Source of the DNA: Bacteroidia bacterium
GTDB taxonomy: Bacteria > Bacteroidota > Bacteroidia > Flavobacteriales > Flavobacteriaceae
Direction of reading: 5' to 3'
Length of the DNA: 64,000 nucleotides
Assembly: GCA_030430385.1 (NCBI GenBank)
Contig: JAUIFO010000011.1
Location: 62,001 to 126,000 of the forward strand
The position numbers and the translations under genes are program-made. This document shows, piece after piece, positions 45,722 to 54,288 of this stretch (the stretch's first letter is position 1; each line of letters begins with the position of its first letter). The notes beneath the pieces were generated by a model. That model saw only the letters and a list, made by a program, of their open reading frames with translations. It was not told the DNA's origin and ran no database searches.

Positions 45722-45753
45722 AAGGCTTAACAGAAATTATATATCTTTATGAA

Positions 45754-48648
45754 ATGAAAAGGAAGTTCTTCTTTTTATTTCTAATGATGTCCATTTCATT
45801 ATTTGGATATTCCCAGAAGTATGCCTTCAAACAATTTACTACAGAAGATGGTTTAAGTCATGATTTTGTTAATGATATTATTCAGACTTCAGATGGATAT
45901 ATCTTAATTGCGACAAGAAACGGAGTTTCTAAATTTAATGGGACCACCTTTGTAGACCTTAGCTCAAACTTTGGATTAAACGAAAAAAACACTAATAAAC
46001 TTTTTCAAGACTCAAAAGGGAGGCTTTGGATTGGTACTGAAAATAATGGTGCTTTCATCTATCAAAACCAAAAAATTCTGAGATTAAACGAAACGCAATC
46101 ACCAAATGTTTTGAACGTTGTTGACTTTGTTGAAGCCAAGGACGGAACAATGTATGTCATTTGTTCAAATGGGATTCTAGTTTATAATGAAAGTGTCAAA
46201 AAGATGATTCATTTCCCTGTATCAGATACTTATAAAATTAAGCCAAGACAAGCAGTTTTATATCATGAAAAAATTTACATAGCAACTCTTGATACAGGAG
46301 TAGTCTGCGTTAGTTTACCAGAAGGAGAATTATCCTTAATTGAGGATCCAGAAAAAAATAACTTAACTTTTTCCATCGTAAAAGATAATGAGAATAATAT
46401 TTGGGTAGGGGCTCAAAGAGAGCTTTTAAAGATTGAAAATCAGCACATTACTTCTAGGTTTTTTGTAAACGAAGAATATGTAAATGTGAATACACTCTCT
46501 GATATTCATCTGTTGGATACCTCAAAATTATTAATTTCATTGGATGGAAATGGATTCACAATATTTGATAAACTAACTCAGAATTTTGAAGATCCCATAA
46601 ACTTGAGCAACGGGTTGCCCAATAGATTCGTAGGAACAATTTTGGAGGATAATGAAAATAATATTTGGCTTGGATCAAAAGGTGGAGGCTTGATTAAGTT
46701 CAGGGATAAAGGAATTAAGTTGCTTGATGACACTTTTGGTTTACTTTCTAATAATGTGTACGGTATTACAAGTTCAAATGACAAAACTTATGTGGCCACA
46801 AGTCTTGGATTAAACAGTATTCAGGATGATAAAGTTGTTGACACCATTTATGACATTGGCTCAGTGGCTTATGTTACGATGAATAATAATGAAGTCTTTT
46901 TTTCTAATTTCACCTCTGTTGTTGAGTATTCCGATGGTGAGAAACTCAAATTTTCCAATGATGAAAATGGATTTTTCTCCTTTTTATTTAAAAATGATGA
47001 GGCTACAATGCTTTTTGATTTTTATGATATTTCATTAAAAGTTATTGAAAATGATACGACCTATGTTTTAAATAATAAAGAAGATTTTTTGCCTTTACCT
47101 TACATAAGAGATTTCATAAGTTTAGAGAAGCACTTTGTTTATGCCACAAGAACTGGTGTCTTCGAAATAAAAGACAAAAAGGTGAGCAAACTTCAATTTG
47201 AGCAACAGCCTAGCGATGTGAGAACAATTGATACAATTGATGAAAATTCATTTTTAGTTGGTGATGCTAATTTCATTTACAATATCGATTATATAAACGG
47301 TAATTATGATGTTGAAAGCATACCTATTGATCGATTTAATTTACCCAATGATTATGTGGCCTTTGAAATAATGAATGATTATTTGTGGATTGGAGGTGAA
47401 GATTTTATGAATAGGATTGAATTAGATGCGCTACTTTTAAAAGATACGATTATCACAAAATCTTATAAGATTGATAAAAGTCTATTTGGCGGAATAAAGC
47501 GTGTTGCAAATTTAGGTGTTTGCAATTTAATTCATACTTATGATGATCAACTTGTGGGTAGAGCCTCGAACGGATTGTACATGTTTGATGAATCGGCATT
47601 TCAATTTCATTCAAATCCTCCCAAAATCAACTTGTCTAAAATAGAATTGTTTGCAGAAGAATTAAACGACAGTATTTACAAGAATTCGAGGAATGAAGTC
47701 ATCTTGCCATACGATAATAATTATCTCACCTTTCACTGTGAAGCTATTTCTTTCACTTATCCTGAGGATATTCAATTTAAATATCGCTTAAAAGGATTGC
47801 GCGATGGAGATAAATGGTCCAATCCTACAGCAGAAGACAAAATGGTATTCTCATATTTACCTCCAGGTGAATATACATTTGAGTTTACTGCAGATAATGG
47901 AAATGGAATTTGGCAAGAGGATATTTATGCTTACCCTTTCGAAATTAAGGCGCCGTTTTGGCGTTTACCTTGGTTTTGGTTGATTTCACTAATTGCGATT
48001 TCAGGTGTGACATTGATCCTTATGCAACGACGAAATAAAGCTAAAGCTATTTTGGCGCAACAATTTTCTAGGGATTTGTTGAATGCTCAGGAAGTAGAAA
48101 GAACTAGAGTAGCAAAGGAATTACATGATAGTGTTGGTCAACAGCTTACTTTAATCAAGAAAAAAGCTCAAAATTTAGATCAAATCGAACTGTCTGAAAT
48201 GTCGAATTCAGCCTTGGAAGAAGTTAGAAGTATCTCCAGAGATCTCTATCCTTCAACCTTGAAACAATTAGGATTTACACAAAGTGTTGAACAATTAATC
48301 TATCATCTAGATGAATCTGTAGACCTATTTTTTACTACTGAAATTGAAGATGTTGATGCGCATTTAAATCCTGAAAAAGCGTTAAATTTATATCGATTCA
48401 TTCAGGAAGCACTGAATAATATTATTAAACATTCTGAAGCTAAAGCCGTTACGATTGATGTTTTGAAGCATACAAATCATATAGCTATTTTAATTAATGA
48501 CAACGGAAAAGGATTTGACACGGATCTTATTCGAAATAGTTTAGGATTAAAAACGATGAGTGAACGAATAAAAATGATGAATGGAGTCTTGTTTATAGAC
48601 AGTAAGTTAGATAAAGGAACAACACTTAAGGCCGAATTACCATTATAA
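45754..48648 (+). CDS. Two-component sensor histidine kinase with beta-propeller sensor
   Basis: A 964-residue sensor. It has a signal peptide (ending LFGYSQ), a long periplasmic region of repeated two-component-propeller units (for example LFQDSKGRLWIGTENNGAF, VKDNENNIWVGAQRE, LEDNENNIWLGSKGG) totalling two propellers, a Y_Y_Y domain (YRLKGLRDGDKWS, LPPGEYTFEFTADNGNG), one membrane segment (FWLISLIAISGVTLILMQ, about 743-760) and a HisKA_3 kinase with ELHDSVGQQL (His791). The ATP domain shows EALNNIIKHS and NDNGKGFD. It is followed by its response regulator 5 bases later. It lies in the segment bounded by the queE repeats. Confidence 0.93.
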   Translation: MKRKFFFLFLMMSISLFGYSQKYAFKQFTTEDGLSHDFVNDIIQTSDGYILIATRNGVSKFNGTTFVDLSSNFGLNEKNTNKLFQDSKGRLWIGTENNGAFIYQNQKILRLNETQSPNVLNVVDFVEAKDGTMYVICSNGILVYNESVKKMIHFPVSDTYKIKPRQAVLYHEKIYIATLDTGVVCVSLPEGELSLIEDPEKNNLTFSIVKDNENNIWVGAQRELLKIENQHITSRFFVNEEYVNVNTLSDIHLLDTSKLLISLDGNGFTIFDKLTQNFEDPINLSNGLPNRFVGTILEDNENNIWLGSKGGGLIKFRDKGIKLLDDTFGLLSNNVYGITSSNDKTYVATSLGLNSIQDDKVVDTIYDIGSVAYVTMNNNEVFFSNFTSVVEYSDGEKLKFSNDENGFFSFLFKNDEATMLFDFYDISLKVIENDTTYVLNNKEDFLPLPYIRDFISLEKHFVYATRTGVFEIKDKKVSKLQFEQQPSDVRTIDTIDENSFLVGDANFIYNIDYINGNYDVESIPIDRFNLPNDYVAFEIMNDYLWIGGEDFMNRIELDALLLKDTIITKSYKIDKSLFGGIKRVANLGVCNLIHTYDDQLVGRASNGLYMFDESAFQFHSNPPKINLSKIELFAEELNDSIYKNSRNEVILPYDNNYLTFHCEAISFTYPEDIQFKYRLKGLRDGDKWSNPTAEDKMVFSYLPPGEYTFEFTADNGNGIWQEDIYAYPFEIKAPFWRLPWFWLISLIAISGVTLILMQRRNKAKAILAQQFSRDLLNAQEVERTRVAKELHDSVGQQLTLIKKKAQNLDQIELSEMSNSALEEVRSISRDLYPSTLKQLGFTQSVEQLIYHLDESVDLFFTTEIEDVDAHLNPEKALNLYRFIQEALNNIIKHSEAKAVTIDVLKHTNHIAILINDNGKGFDTDLIRNSLGLKTMSERIKMMNGVLFIDSKLDKGTTLKAELPL

Positions 48649-48653
48649 AAGAT

Positions 48654-49292
48654 ATGGAGATTTCAATACTAGTTGCAGACGATCATCCAATGTTATTAAA
48701 AGGCTTGGTTGAGGAGTTAAACTCCTTTAACTACAACATTGTATTTTCTGTAGATAATGGTGCGCAAGCACTAAATGATATTAAAAATCTAAAGCCTAAT
48801 GTGGCTATATTAGATATTGAAATGCCACTGTTAAGTGGATTTGAAGTGATTCAAAAATGTACTGAAGAAGGCTTAGAAACAAAATTCATCATTTTAACCT
48901 CTCACAAGGAAAAAGCCTACATTCTTAAAGCCCAAAATTTAAATATTCAAGGTTACATATTAAAAGATGAACCTTCTATTGAATTACATAAATGTATTCA
49001 AGCCGTAGTAAAAGGTGAATCTTATTTTAGTTCAGAATTTGAAGATGTTAAGCAAAATGAGATCTCTCCTGAAATTGAAAAGCTTAAATATCTATCGCCA
49101 TCAGAACGAACAATTGTTAGACTAATTGCCAAAGGTCATGTCTCCAAAGACATAGCAGAGGTGCTTACTATTTCTGTAAGAACTGTTGAAAAACATCGCT
49201 CTAATATTATTAAAAAGTTAGATTTGACCAACGAGATGGATGCCTTATCAAATTGGGCTCAAGAGCATAAGGATCTTATCCTTTCTGTATAA
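48654..49292 (+). CDS. NarL/LuxR-family response regulator
   Basis: A 212-residue regulator with an N-terminal receiver domain and a C-terminal LuxR-type helix-turn-helix. The phospho-acceptor is Asp54 in VAILDIEMP, with acidic residues in VADDHPML near the start and a Lys in GYILKDEPS. The DNA-binding domain is LSPSERTIVRLIAKGHVSKDIAEVLTISVRTVEKHRSNIIKKL (about 147-190). It is translated just after the kinase gene (5-base gap), so the two form a pair. Repeated ACTACGTA elements begin within a few bases of its stop codon and are candidate binding sites. Confidence 0.95.
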   Translation: MEISILVADDHPMLLKGLVEELNSFNYNIVFSVDNGAQALNDIKNLKPNVAILDIEMPLLSGFEVIQKCTEEGLETKFIILTSHKEKAYILKAQNLNIQGYILKDEPSIELHKCIQAVVKGESYFSSEFEDVKQNEISPEIEKLKYLSPSERTIVRLIAKGHVSKDIAEVLTISVRTVEKHRSNIIKKLDLTNEMDALSNWAQEHKDLILSV

Positions 49293-49331
49293 AACTACGT
49301 AGGGATACGTAGTTTTTGCATAAACTACGTA
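49291..49331 (+). promoter_or_regulatory. ACTACGTA repeat cluster / hairpin before the tail-fibre gene
   Basis: ACTACGTA occurs at 49294-49301, its complement TACGTAGT at 49306-49313, and a third copy at 49324-49331. The first two lie in a perfect 11-base inverted repeat (49291-49301/49306-49316) with a GGGA loop that overlaps the regulator's stop codon and ends in Ts, so it may act as a weak terminator as well as an operator. The ATG of the fibre gene is 54 bases beyond the last copy. Confidence 0.6.
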
Positions 49332-49384
49332 TTTCATTCGCTATTCATGTAAAATATCTTGCAATAACAGTAAAATCATATGTT

Positions 49385-52081
49385 ATGAAAGCAAGATATA
49401 CCTTCGCCCTGTTTTGTTTTATGTTTCAAATAGCCATTGCTCAAGTTGGAATTGGCACTACAAGTCCATCGGCAAGTTTAGACATTCAGTCTTCAAACCA
49501 GTCTACACCTGCAAATACAGATGGGTTGTTAATTCCAAAAATAGATGAGTTTCCAGCCAGTAACCCTGGTGCTAATCAAGATGGTATGCTGGTGTACGCT
49601 TCTGGAAATGGGACACCAATTAAAGGTTTTTATTTTTGGGATAATACCACTGTCTCTTGGGTAAATGTAAAAGGTGTTGCAGTAGAAACAGATCCTAAAG
49701 TAGGAACTTTAGTTACTGGTTATCTGCCAAGATGGAATGGTGCAACTCTTGAAGATGGTGCAATTTTTAATTCAGCTACTAACGTAGGTATAGGAACGCT
49801 TAACCCTCAACGTTTGTTTGATGTACGTAGTGGTACAGGAACGGCAACACCAAATTGGATTTCGGGTGCTTTCGGGCCAACCAATAATGGTAATCGTATA
49901 GTTATAGGTAATTTAAATGGGAATGCGACTATTGGATCTCATAATAGTGGGATTAATGCTTGGGCAGATTTATACCTGAATTCAGGAGGTCGCGTAGAGA
50001 TTCCTCATATTGCAGACGCTTCTCATATACCAGATTCAGGGTCTTTAGAGATTGGTAATGCACTGCGTATTGATGATAATGAAATTATAACCAATTTAAA
50101 TTCACCACTGTATTTTAATAATAATAACAATGGCGATGTCATTATTGATAATAATTCTCTAATGGTGGATGCTTCAGCCAATAAAGTTGGTATAGGTACA
50201 GGAACTCCAGGTGCTATAATAACGAATTCAAAATTAGATGTTGTTGGTGGTCACGTAGCAGTATCAAACAATTTTGGTGTTTTATCTTTTAATAGCGCTA
50301 ATAATAGTTATGGCGCAGGATTTGATACGACTACTACAGACGATTTGCATTTATATGCAGGAGGTGCTAATAGACTTATAGTTACAAATTCAGGAAATGT
50401 CTCTGCGCCTAGTTTTAGCATGGAAGGAATATATACCACAGGAAATAAAGCCTTAATTACCAAAGAATACGCAGATGCCAATTATATTGATGCAACATTT
50501 AGCGGTGATTATAACGATTTAACAAATTTACCAACATTGTTTGATGGAGATTACAATTCACTAACAAGTTTACCCACACTGTTTAGCGGCGACTATAACG
50601 ATTTAACGAACCAACCAACAATTACAAACCCAACAGGCTTGGAAGCTATAAACGAAGGCAATGGTATTGGTTGGCGGTTAATTGGTAGAAATCCTGCAAA
50701 CTATGGAAATATAGGCTTAAATGCTACAGATTTAAGTAATAGTAATACCGGAAGAGGCGCTTTAGGTGAGGAATCATTTGCAGTGGGTTGGAATACTTTA
50801 GCTTTTGGAATACGTTCTTTGGCTTCAGGTCATGGTTCTCAAGCAAATGGAAATTATTCTTCAGTGCTTGGATACGGAGCAATTTCTATTGGTGATGCTT
50901 CTTTTTCAGCAGGTTATTTTACAAATGCAAATTCATTTGGAAGTATTGCGGTTGGTGCTAATAATATTGGAGTGGGTAGTTCGAATGGATGGAATCTAAC
51001 AGATTCAATATTCGAAATTGGAATTGGTGGGATTGCAGGACCTCGACAAAATGCGGTAACGGTACTTAAAAATGGTAACATTGGCATTGGCACTCATACA
51101 CCAGCAAATCGATTGGAAGTAACTGGAGGAAACATGCAGATAGATGGAGGAACATTGTTTGTAGATGCTAGTTCTAATAAAGTTGGTATAAGTACAAATT
51201 CACCAGGTGCCATAATTACCAATTCAAAATTAGATGTTATTGGTGGGCATGTTGCTGTTTCTAACAACTATGGAGTGTTGTCTTTTAATAGTACAAATAC
51301 TGGTATTGGTGCAGGATTTGATACAACCCCTAGTGATGGTTTAGATCTTTATGCAGGAGGAGCTAATAGAGTTAATGTTTTGCCTAATGGAGATTTTCAG
51401 GTAGATAATACTACCTTTAGGATAGATGCTACTAATAATAGAGTTGGTATTGGTACGAGCACACCAAGTACAATGTTGCATATATTTGGTTCTAATGATG
51501 CAAGTTTAGCAAATGGTTCTGGGATAATGGTTGTAGGTGATGAATCGAGTTTAAATATAGTTTTTGATAGAAATGAAATTATGGCTAGAGATAACGGAGC
51601 CGCTTCACCTTTATATTTACAACAAAATGGTGGTGCTGTTTATGTTAATGGAGCCGTAGTACATGCTTCAGATAGGCGCTTAAAAACCAATATTGAAGAT
51701 TTAAATTATGGTTTAGCAGAAATTTTAAAGTTACAACCCAAGACATACTATTGGAAAAATAGACCGCAAAACAAAAAATCGCTTGGTTTAATTGCGCAAG
51801 ACGTACAGCTTATTATTAATGAAGTAGTAACTCAGCAAGATAGCGAATCACAAACATTAGGTGTTAACTATACAGAGCTTATTCCGGTATTAATTAACGC
51901 TACAAAGGAGCAACAAAAACGTATTGAAGCTTTACAAGCTGAAGTAGCGCGATTAAAAGATGAGAATGTTACTTTAAAATCTCAAGTATCAAAAGTGATA
52001 GAATTAGAGCAAGACATGCTAAAATTAAAAGCCTTAATACTAACAACTGATAATGAAAATTCAATAACCAAGAACAGATGA
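49385..52081 (+). CDS. Tail-fibre-like surface protein with S74 intramolecular chaperone
   Basis: From the ATG at 49385 (a TTG at 49316 opens the frame but lacks a signal peptide context) the protein has 898 residues, with a signal peptide MKARYTFALFCFMFQIAIAQ and then VGIGTTSPSASLDIQSS, the usual start of such proteins in Flavobacteriaceae. Repeated modules resemble phage fibres: three SGDYNDLTNLPT-type units, YadA-head-like LASGHGSQANGNYSS, and two near-copies of an 80-residue GVGIGT...LYAGGAN module. The C-terminus has a Peptidase_S74 chaperone domain (SDRRLKTNIEDLNYGLAEIL, about 762-815; LGLIAQDVQ) and a trimeric coiled coil. It is likely a trimeric, self-cleaving surface fibre. It has no T9SS domain. 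Confidence 0.88.
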   Translation: MKARYTFALFCFMFQIAIAQVGIGTTSPSASLDIQSSNQSTPANTDGLLIPKIDEFPASNPGANQDGMLVYASGNGTPIKGFYFWDNTTVSWVNVKGVAVETDPKVGTLVTGYLPRWNGATLEDGAIFNSATNVGIGTLNPQRLFDVRSGTGTATPNWISGAFGPTNNGNRIVIGNLNGNATIGSHNSGINAWADLYLNSGGRVEIPHIADASHIPDSGSLEIGNALRIDDNEIITNLNSPLYFNNNNNGDVIIDNNSLMVDASANKVGIGTGTPGAIITNSKLDVVGGHVAVSNNFGVLSFNSANNSYGAGFDTTTTDDLHLYAGGANRLIVTNSGNVSAPSFSMEGIYTTGNKALITKEYADANYIDATFSGDYNDLTNLPTLFDGDYNSLTSLPTLFSGDYNDLTNQPTITNPTGLEAINEGNGIGWRLIGRNPANYGNIGLNATDLSNSNTGRGALGEESFAVGWNTLAFGIRSLASGHGSQANGNYSSVLGYGAISIGDASFSAGYFTNANSFGSIAVGANNIGVGSSNGWNLTDSIFEIGIGGIAGPRQNAVTVLKNGNIGIGTHTPANRLEVTGGNMQIDGGTLFVDASSNKVGISTNSPGAIITNSKLDVIGGHVAVSNNYGVLSFNSTNTGIGAGFDTTPSDGLDLYAGGANRVNVLPNGDFQVDNTTFRIDATNNRVGIGTSTPSTMLHIFGSNDASLANGSGIMVVGDESSLNIVFDRNEIMARDNGAASPLYLQQNGGAVYVNGAVVHASDRRLKTNIEDLNYGLAEILKLQPKTYYWKNRPQNKKSLGLIAQDVQLIINEVVTQQDSESQTLGVNYTELIPVLINATKEQQKRIEALQAEVARLKDENVTLKSQVSKVIELEQDMLKLKALILTTDNENSITKNR

Positions 52082-52092
52082 AAGCTTAAATT

Positions 52093-52143
52093 CCTAAATG
52101 GAAAGTGTCGTTACAAACGCATAAGTATTTGAATATAACTTAA
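52093..52143 (+). pseudogene. Detached copy of the queE 3' end (16 codons and stop)
   Basis: This stretch encodes PKWKVSLQTHKYLNIT and a stop, almost the C-terminus of QueE (45671-45721). Across 45 bases 39 match, and the five differing codons are all synonymous (one has two changes). A stop precedes it two codons upstream, so it is not expressed. It must derive from another queE allele. Confidence 0.85.
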
Positions 52144-52164
52144 TACTCAGTAAAAATAATCCAT

Positions 52165-52198
52165 AAAAAAAGCACTGCATTTGCAGTGCTTTTTTTTT
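52165..52198. terminator. Strong bidirectional terminator
   Basis: AGCACTGCA (52171-52179) pairs perfectly with TGCAGTGCT (52182-52190), flanked by an A-run (52165-52170) and a T-run (52191-52198). It separates the tail-fibre gene from the convergent DUF2911 gene and probably originally followed queE. Confidence 0.92.
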
Positions 52199-52210
52199 AT
52201 ATAAGAATTT

Positions 52211-52768
52211 TTATTCAGGGACACTTTTAAATGGTATCTCAAGTCTAACAGTTCCCCAGCCAAGGTGCATTGTAGCGCCTTCTTCAGCTTCTCTAAATGT
52301 AATTGAAAAAGCCTCTAAAGTATCTTTGTCGGAAGTTGCTGGAATTGAAAATCTGGCAATATCATTTTTCTTATTATAAAAGTAACTTCCCCAAACATTA
52401 AGATCAGAACTAATAATACCAGTCCATTCTTCTTTTCCAGGAATAAGATAAAATGTGTAGGTTCCAGCTTCAACTCTTGCCTCCTTACCAACAATCATTG
52501 GTTCATATAAAGTGATTTCAGCAGCTTCATTAGCTCCAGTGCGCCAAACTTCTCCTTCAGGGGCAAGTTTTTCTAATGAACGACCATTTAGTTGAGGTCT
52601 ACTGTATATGATCTTTATTTTTTTGTTAGACTCTTTATAACTCGTAGGAAATGCTGCCGCATCCATCGGACTTTTATCCATTCGAGGAAAGTCTTGAGCA
52701 TTGATGTTCAACGTTAATAGCATTGTAAATGCTAACATAAGCGATGAAATAAGTGTTGTTTTTTTCAT
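52211..52768 (-). CDS. DUF2911-domain protein
   Basis: A 185-residue exported protein with a signal peptide (ending NINAQD). It matches DUF2911: SPMDAAAFPTSYKESNKKIKIIYSRPQLNGRSLEKLAPEGEVWRTGANEAAEITLYEP, then GTYTFYLIPGKEEWTGIISSDLNVWGSYFYNKKNDIARF and a final HLGWGTVRLEIPF. The family is common in Bacteroidota and has no known reaction. It stands alone, convergent with the tail-fibre gene and followed by a shared terminator. Confidence 0.88.
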   Translation of the reverse strand: MKKTTLISSLMLAFTMLLTLNINAQDFPRMDKSPMDAAAFPTSYKESNKKIKIIYSRPQLNGRSLEKLAPEGEVWRTGANEAAEITLYEPMIVGKEARVEAGTYTFYLIPGKEEWTGIISSDLNVWGSYFYNKKNDIARFSIPATSDKDTLEAFSITFREAEEGATMHLGWGTVRLEIPFKSVPE

Positions 52769-52840
52769 AATTATGATTTTATAGTGTTGTTTATTGATTT
52801 TGATTAGTCGAAAAGTATGCTAAAGTTTACAATTAATGAT

Positions 52841-54112
52841 TTATTTTTTGATAACCTTAACAGAAGATCGACCTGAGTTATTATGTAGGTCTAAAAAATA
52901 AGTTCCTGAAGCTAAGTCTGAGATGTTAAAGCTGTAGGTTTTAGTAGCTTTCTGAAGGATGATATCTCTAGATAGTCTTTTTATAAATTTTCCATTACTG
53001 TCATAAAGCTCAATAAGGATATTATCATCACTAGGAAAATTGATTGTAAAAGATAATGTAGTTTCAATAGGATTTTTAGCTATAGATATATCAAGTTTAT
53101 CTTCAGTAAATGTAGATTCCTCAACACCTAAGGTGTCTTCTGTAAATTTATATATAGTAGTTCCAGATGCAAAAGCTAAATTGGCATTAATAATAAAAAA
53201 TTTATTGAGATTGTTTCCAACATTCAAATTGGTCCATGTTTGTCCACCATCTAAAGTTTCATAAACTCCTGTGGTGTGTCCACCCATCCATCCTCGAGTT
53301 TCAGATATAAAACCAACAGCTTGAATGTCGGTTTCTGGAGCATCAAGACTAGTCCAATTCACACCACCATCATTAGATTTGATAAGCTGACCTGGATTTG
53401 CACCAACAGAAGACACAGAACCAAATAGGATGTCATTATTATTTGGTAACAATTGTAGCTTCCAAACATATTCTCCAGGAATATTTGTATTGTAGATTTC
53501 TGTCCATGTTAAACCACCGTCAGTAGTTTTTAAAATCAAGCCTCCGTTAGTATTTCTGCCAGCCGTAAAGCCAGTCATCTCATCAATAAATAGTACTTCT
53601 ACAAGTGCAGTAGCATAGCTCGACATGTCTATAAATGACCAAGTTGTACCACTATCAGTTGATTTTATAATGTGTGCAGGAGAAAAATAGGCACCACAGC
53701 CATAAATGGTAGAAGCTCCTACAGCATCTATACCACAAATAGCATTTGGGTTTGGGCTTATACCTGTGACTTCAGACCAATTAGTACCACCATCAGTAGT
53801 TTTGAAAAATGTGCCATTAAGTGTGCCAATAAACCCAATGTTATTATTTAAAAACTCAACATTTCTAAAATAGTAGTTTCCAGGAATATCAGCTTCATTA
53901 AGTTGTTCGGTCCAAGTTAAGCCACCATCTGTAGTCTTGTAAATACTGGCATAAAATCCATTTGCTGCCCAACCTGTTGTTTCATCAATAAAAAATACAT
54001 CATCAAAACGTTGCCCATTTGGGTTTGAGATAATATTTGGTGCAACTTGCCATGTTGGTTGAGCACTGATGTTAAGGAAGGCTATTAATATTAAAAATTG
54101 AAAGATTTTCAT
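52841..54112 (-). CDS. Ycf48/BNR-like repeat protein with T9SS sorting domain
   Basis: A 423-residue secreted protein. After the signal peptide (ending NISAQ) come about seven repeats of the type YKTTDGGLTWTE and KSTDSGTTWSF, the pattern of Ycf48-like and sialidase-type (BNR) beta-propellers. Residues about 340-423 form a T9SS type A domain (ISIAKNPIETTLSFTINF, LIELYDSNGKFIKRL, LASGTYFLDLHNNSG). It would sit on the cell surface or be released. No enzymatic residues are evident. It is divergent from asnB. Confidence 0.85.
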   Translation of the reverse strand: MKIFQFLILIAFLNISAQPTWQVAPNIISNPNGQRFDDVFFIDETTGWAANGFYASIYKTTDGGLTWTEQLNEADIPGNYYFRNVEFLNNNIGFIGTLNGTFFKTTDGGTNWSEVTGISPNPNAICGIDAVGASTIYGCGAYFSPAHIIKSTDSGTTWSFIDMSSYATALVEVLFIDEMTGFTAGRNTNGGLILKTTDGGLTWTEIYNTNIPGEYVWKLQLLPNNNDILFGSVSSVGANPGQLIKSNDGGVNWTSLDAPETDIQAVGFISETRGWMGGHTTGVYETLDGGQTWTNLNVGNNLNKFFIINANLAFASGTTIYKFTEDTLGVEESTFTEDKLDISIAKNPIETTLSFTINFPSDDNILIELYDSNGKFIKRLSRDIILQKATKTYSFNISDLASGTYFLDLHNNSGRSSVKVIKK

Positions 54113-54288
54113 AGCTGAGGTTTCAGATTGTAAAGTTACAAATATGTTTTGGGAGTTATTTGTTTAAAAAAGTGTAAAATTTGATTCTATATGTTTCAAA
54201 TTGTAATCAAAACATAAAAAAAGGTTTTAATTAATAATATTAGGAGTCATATTTGTTGTCTAAACTAAGAATAACAAAAAATTGAATT

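Noticed and set aside
49385..52081. Prophage or phage remnant
   Set aside because: Only the fibre domain is phage-like; there is a signal peptide and no capsid, terminase, portal, lysis or integrase gene nearby.
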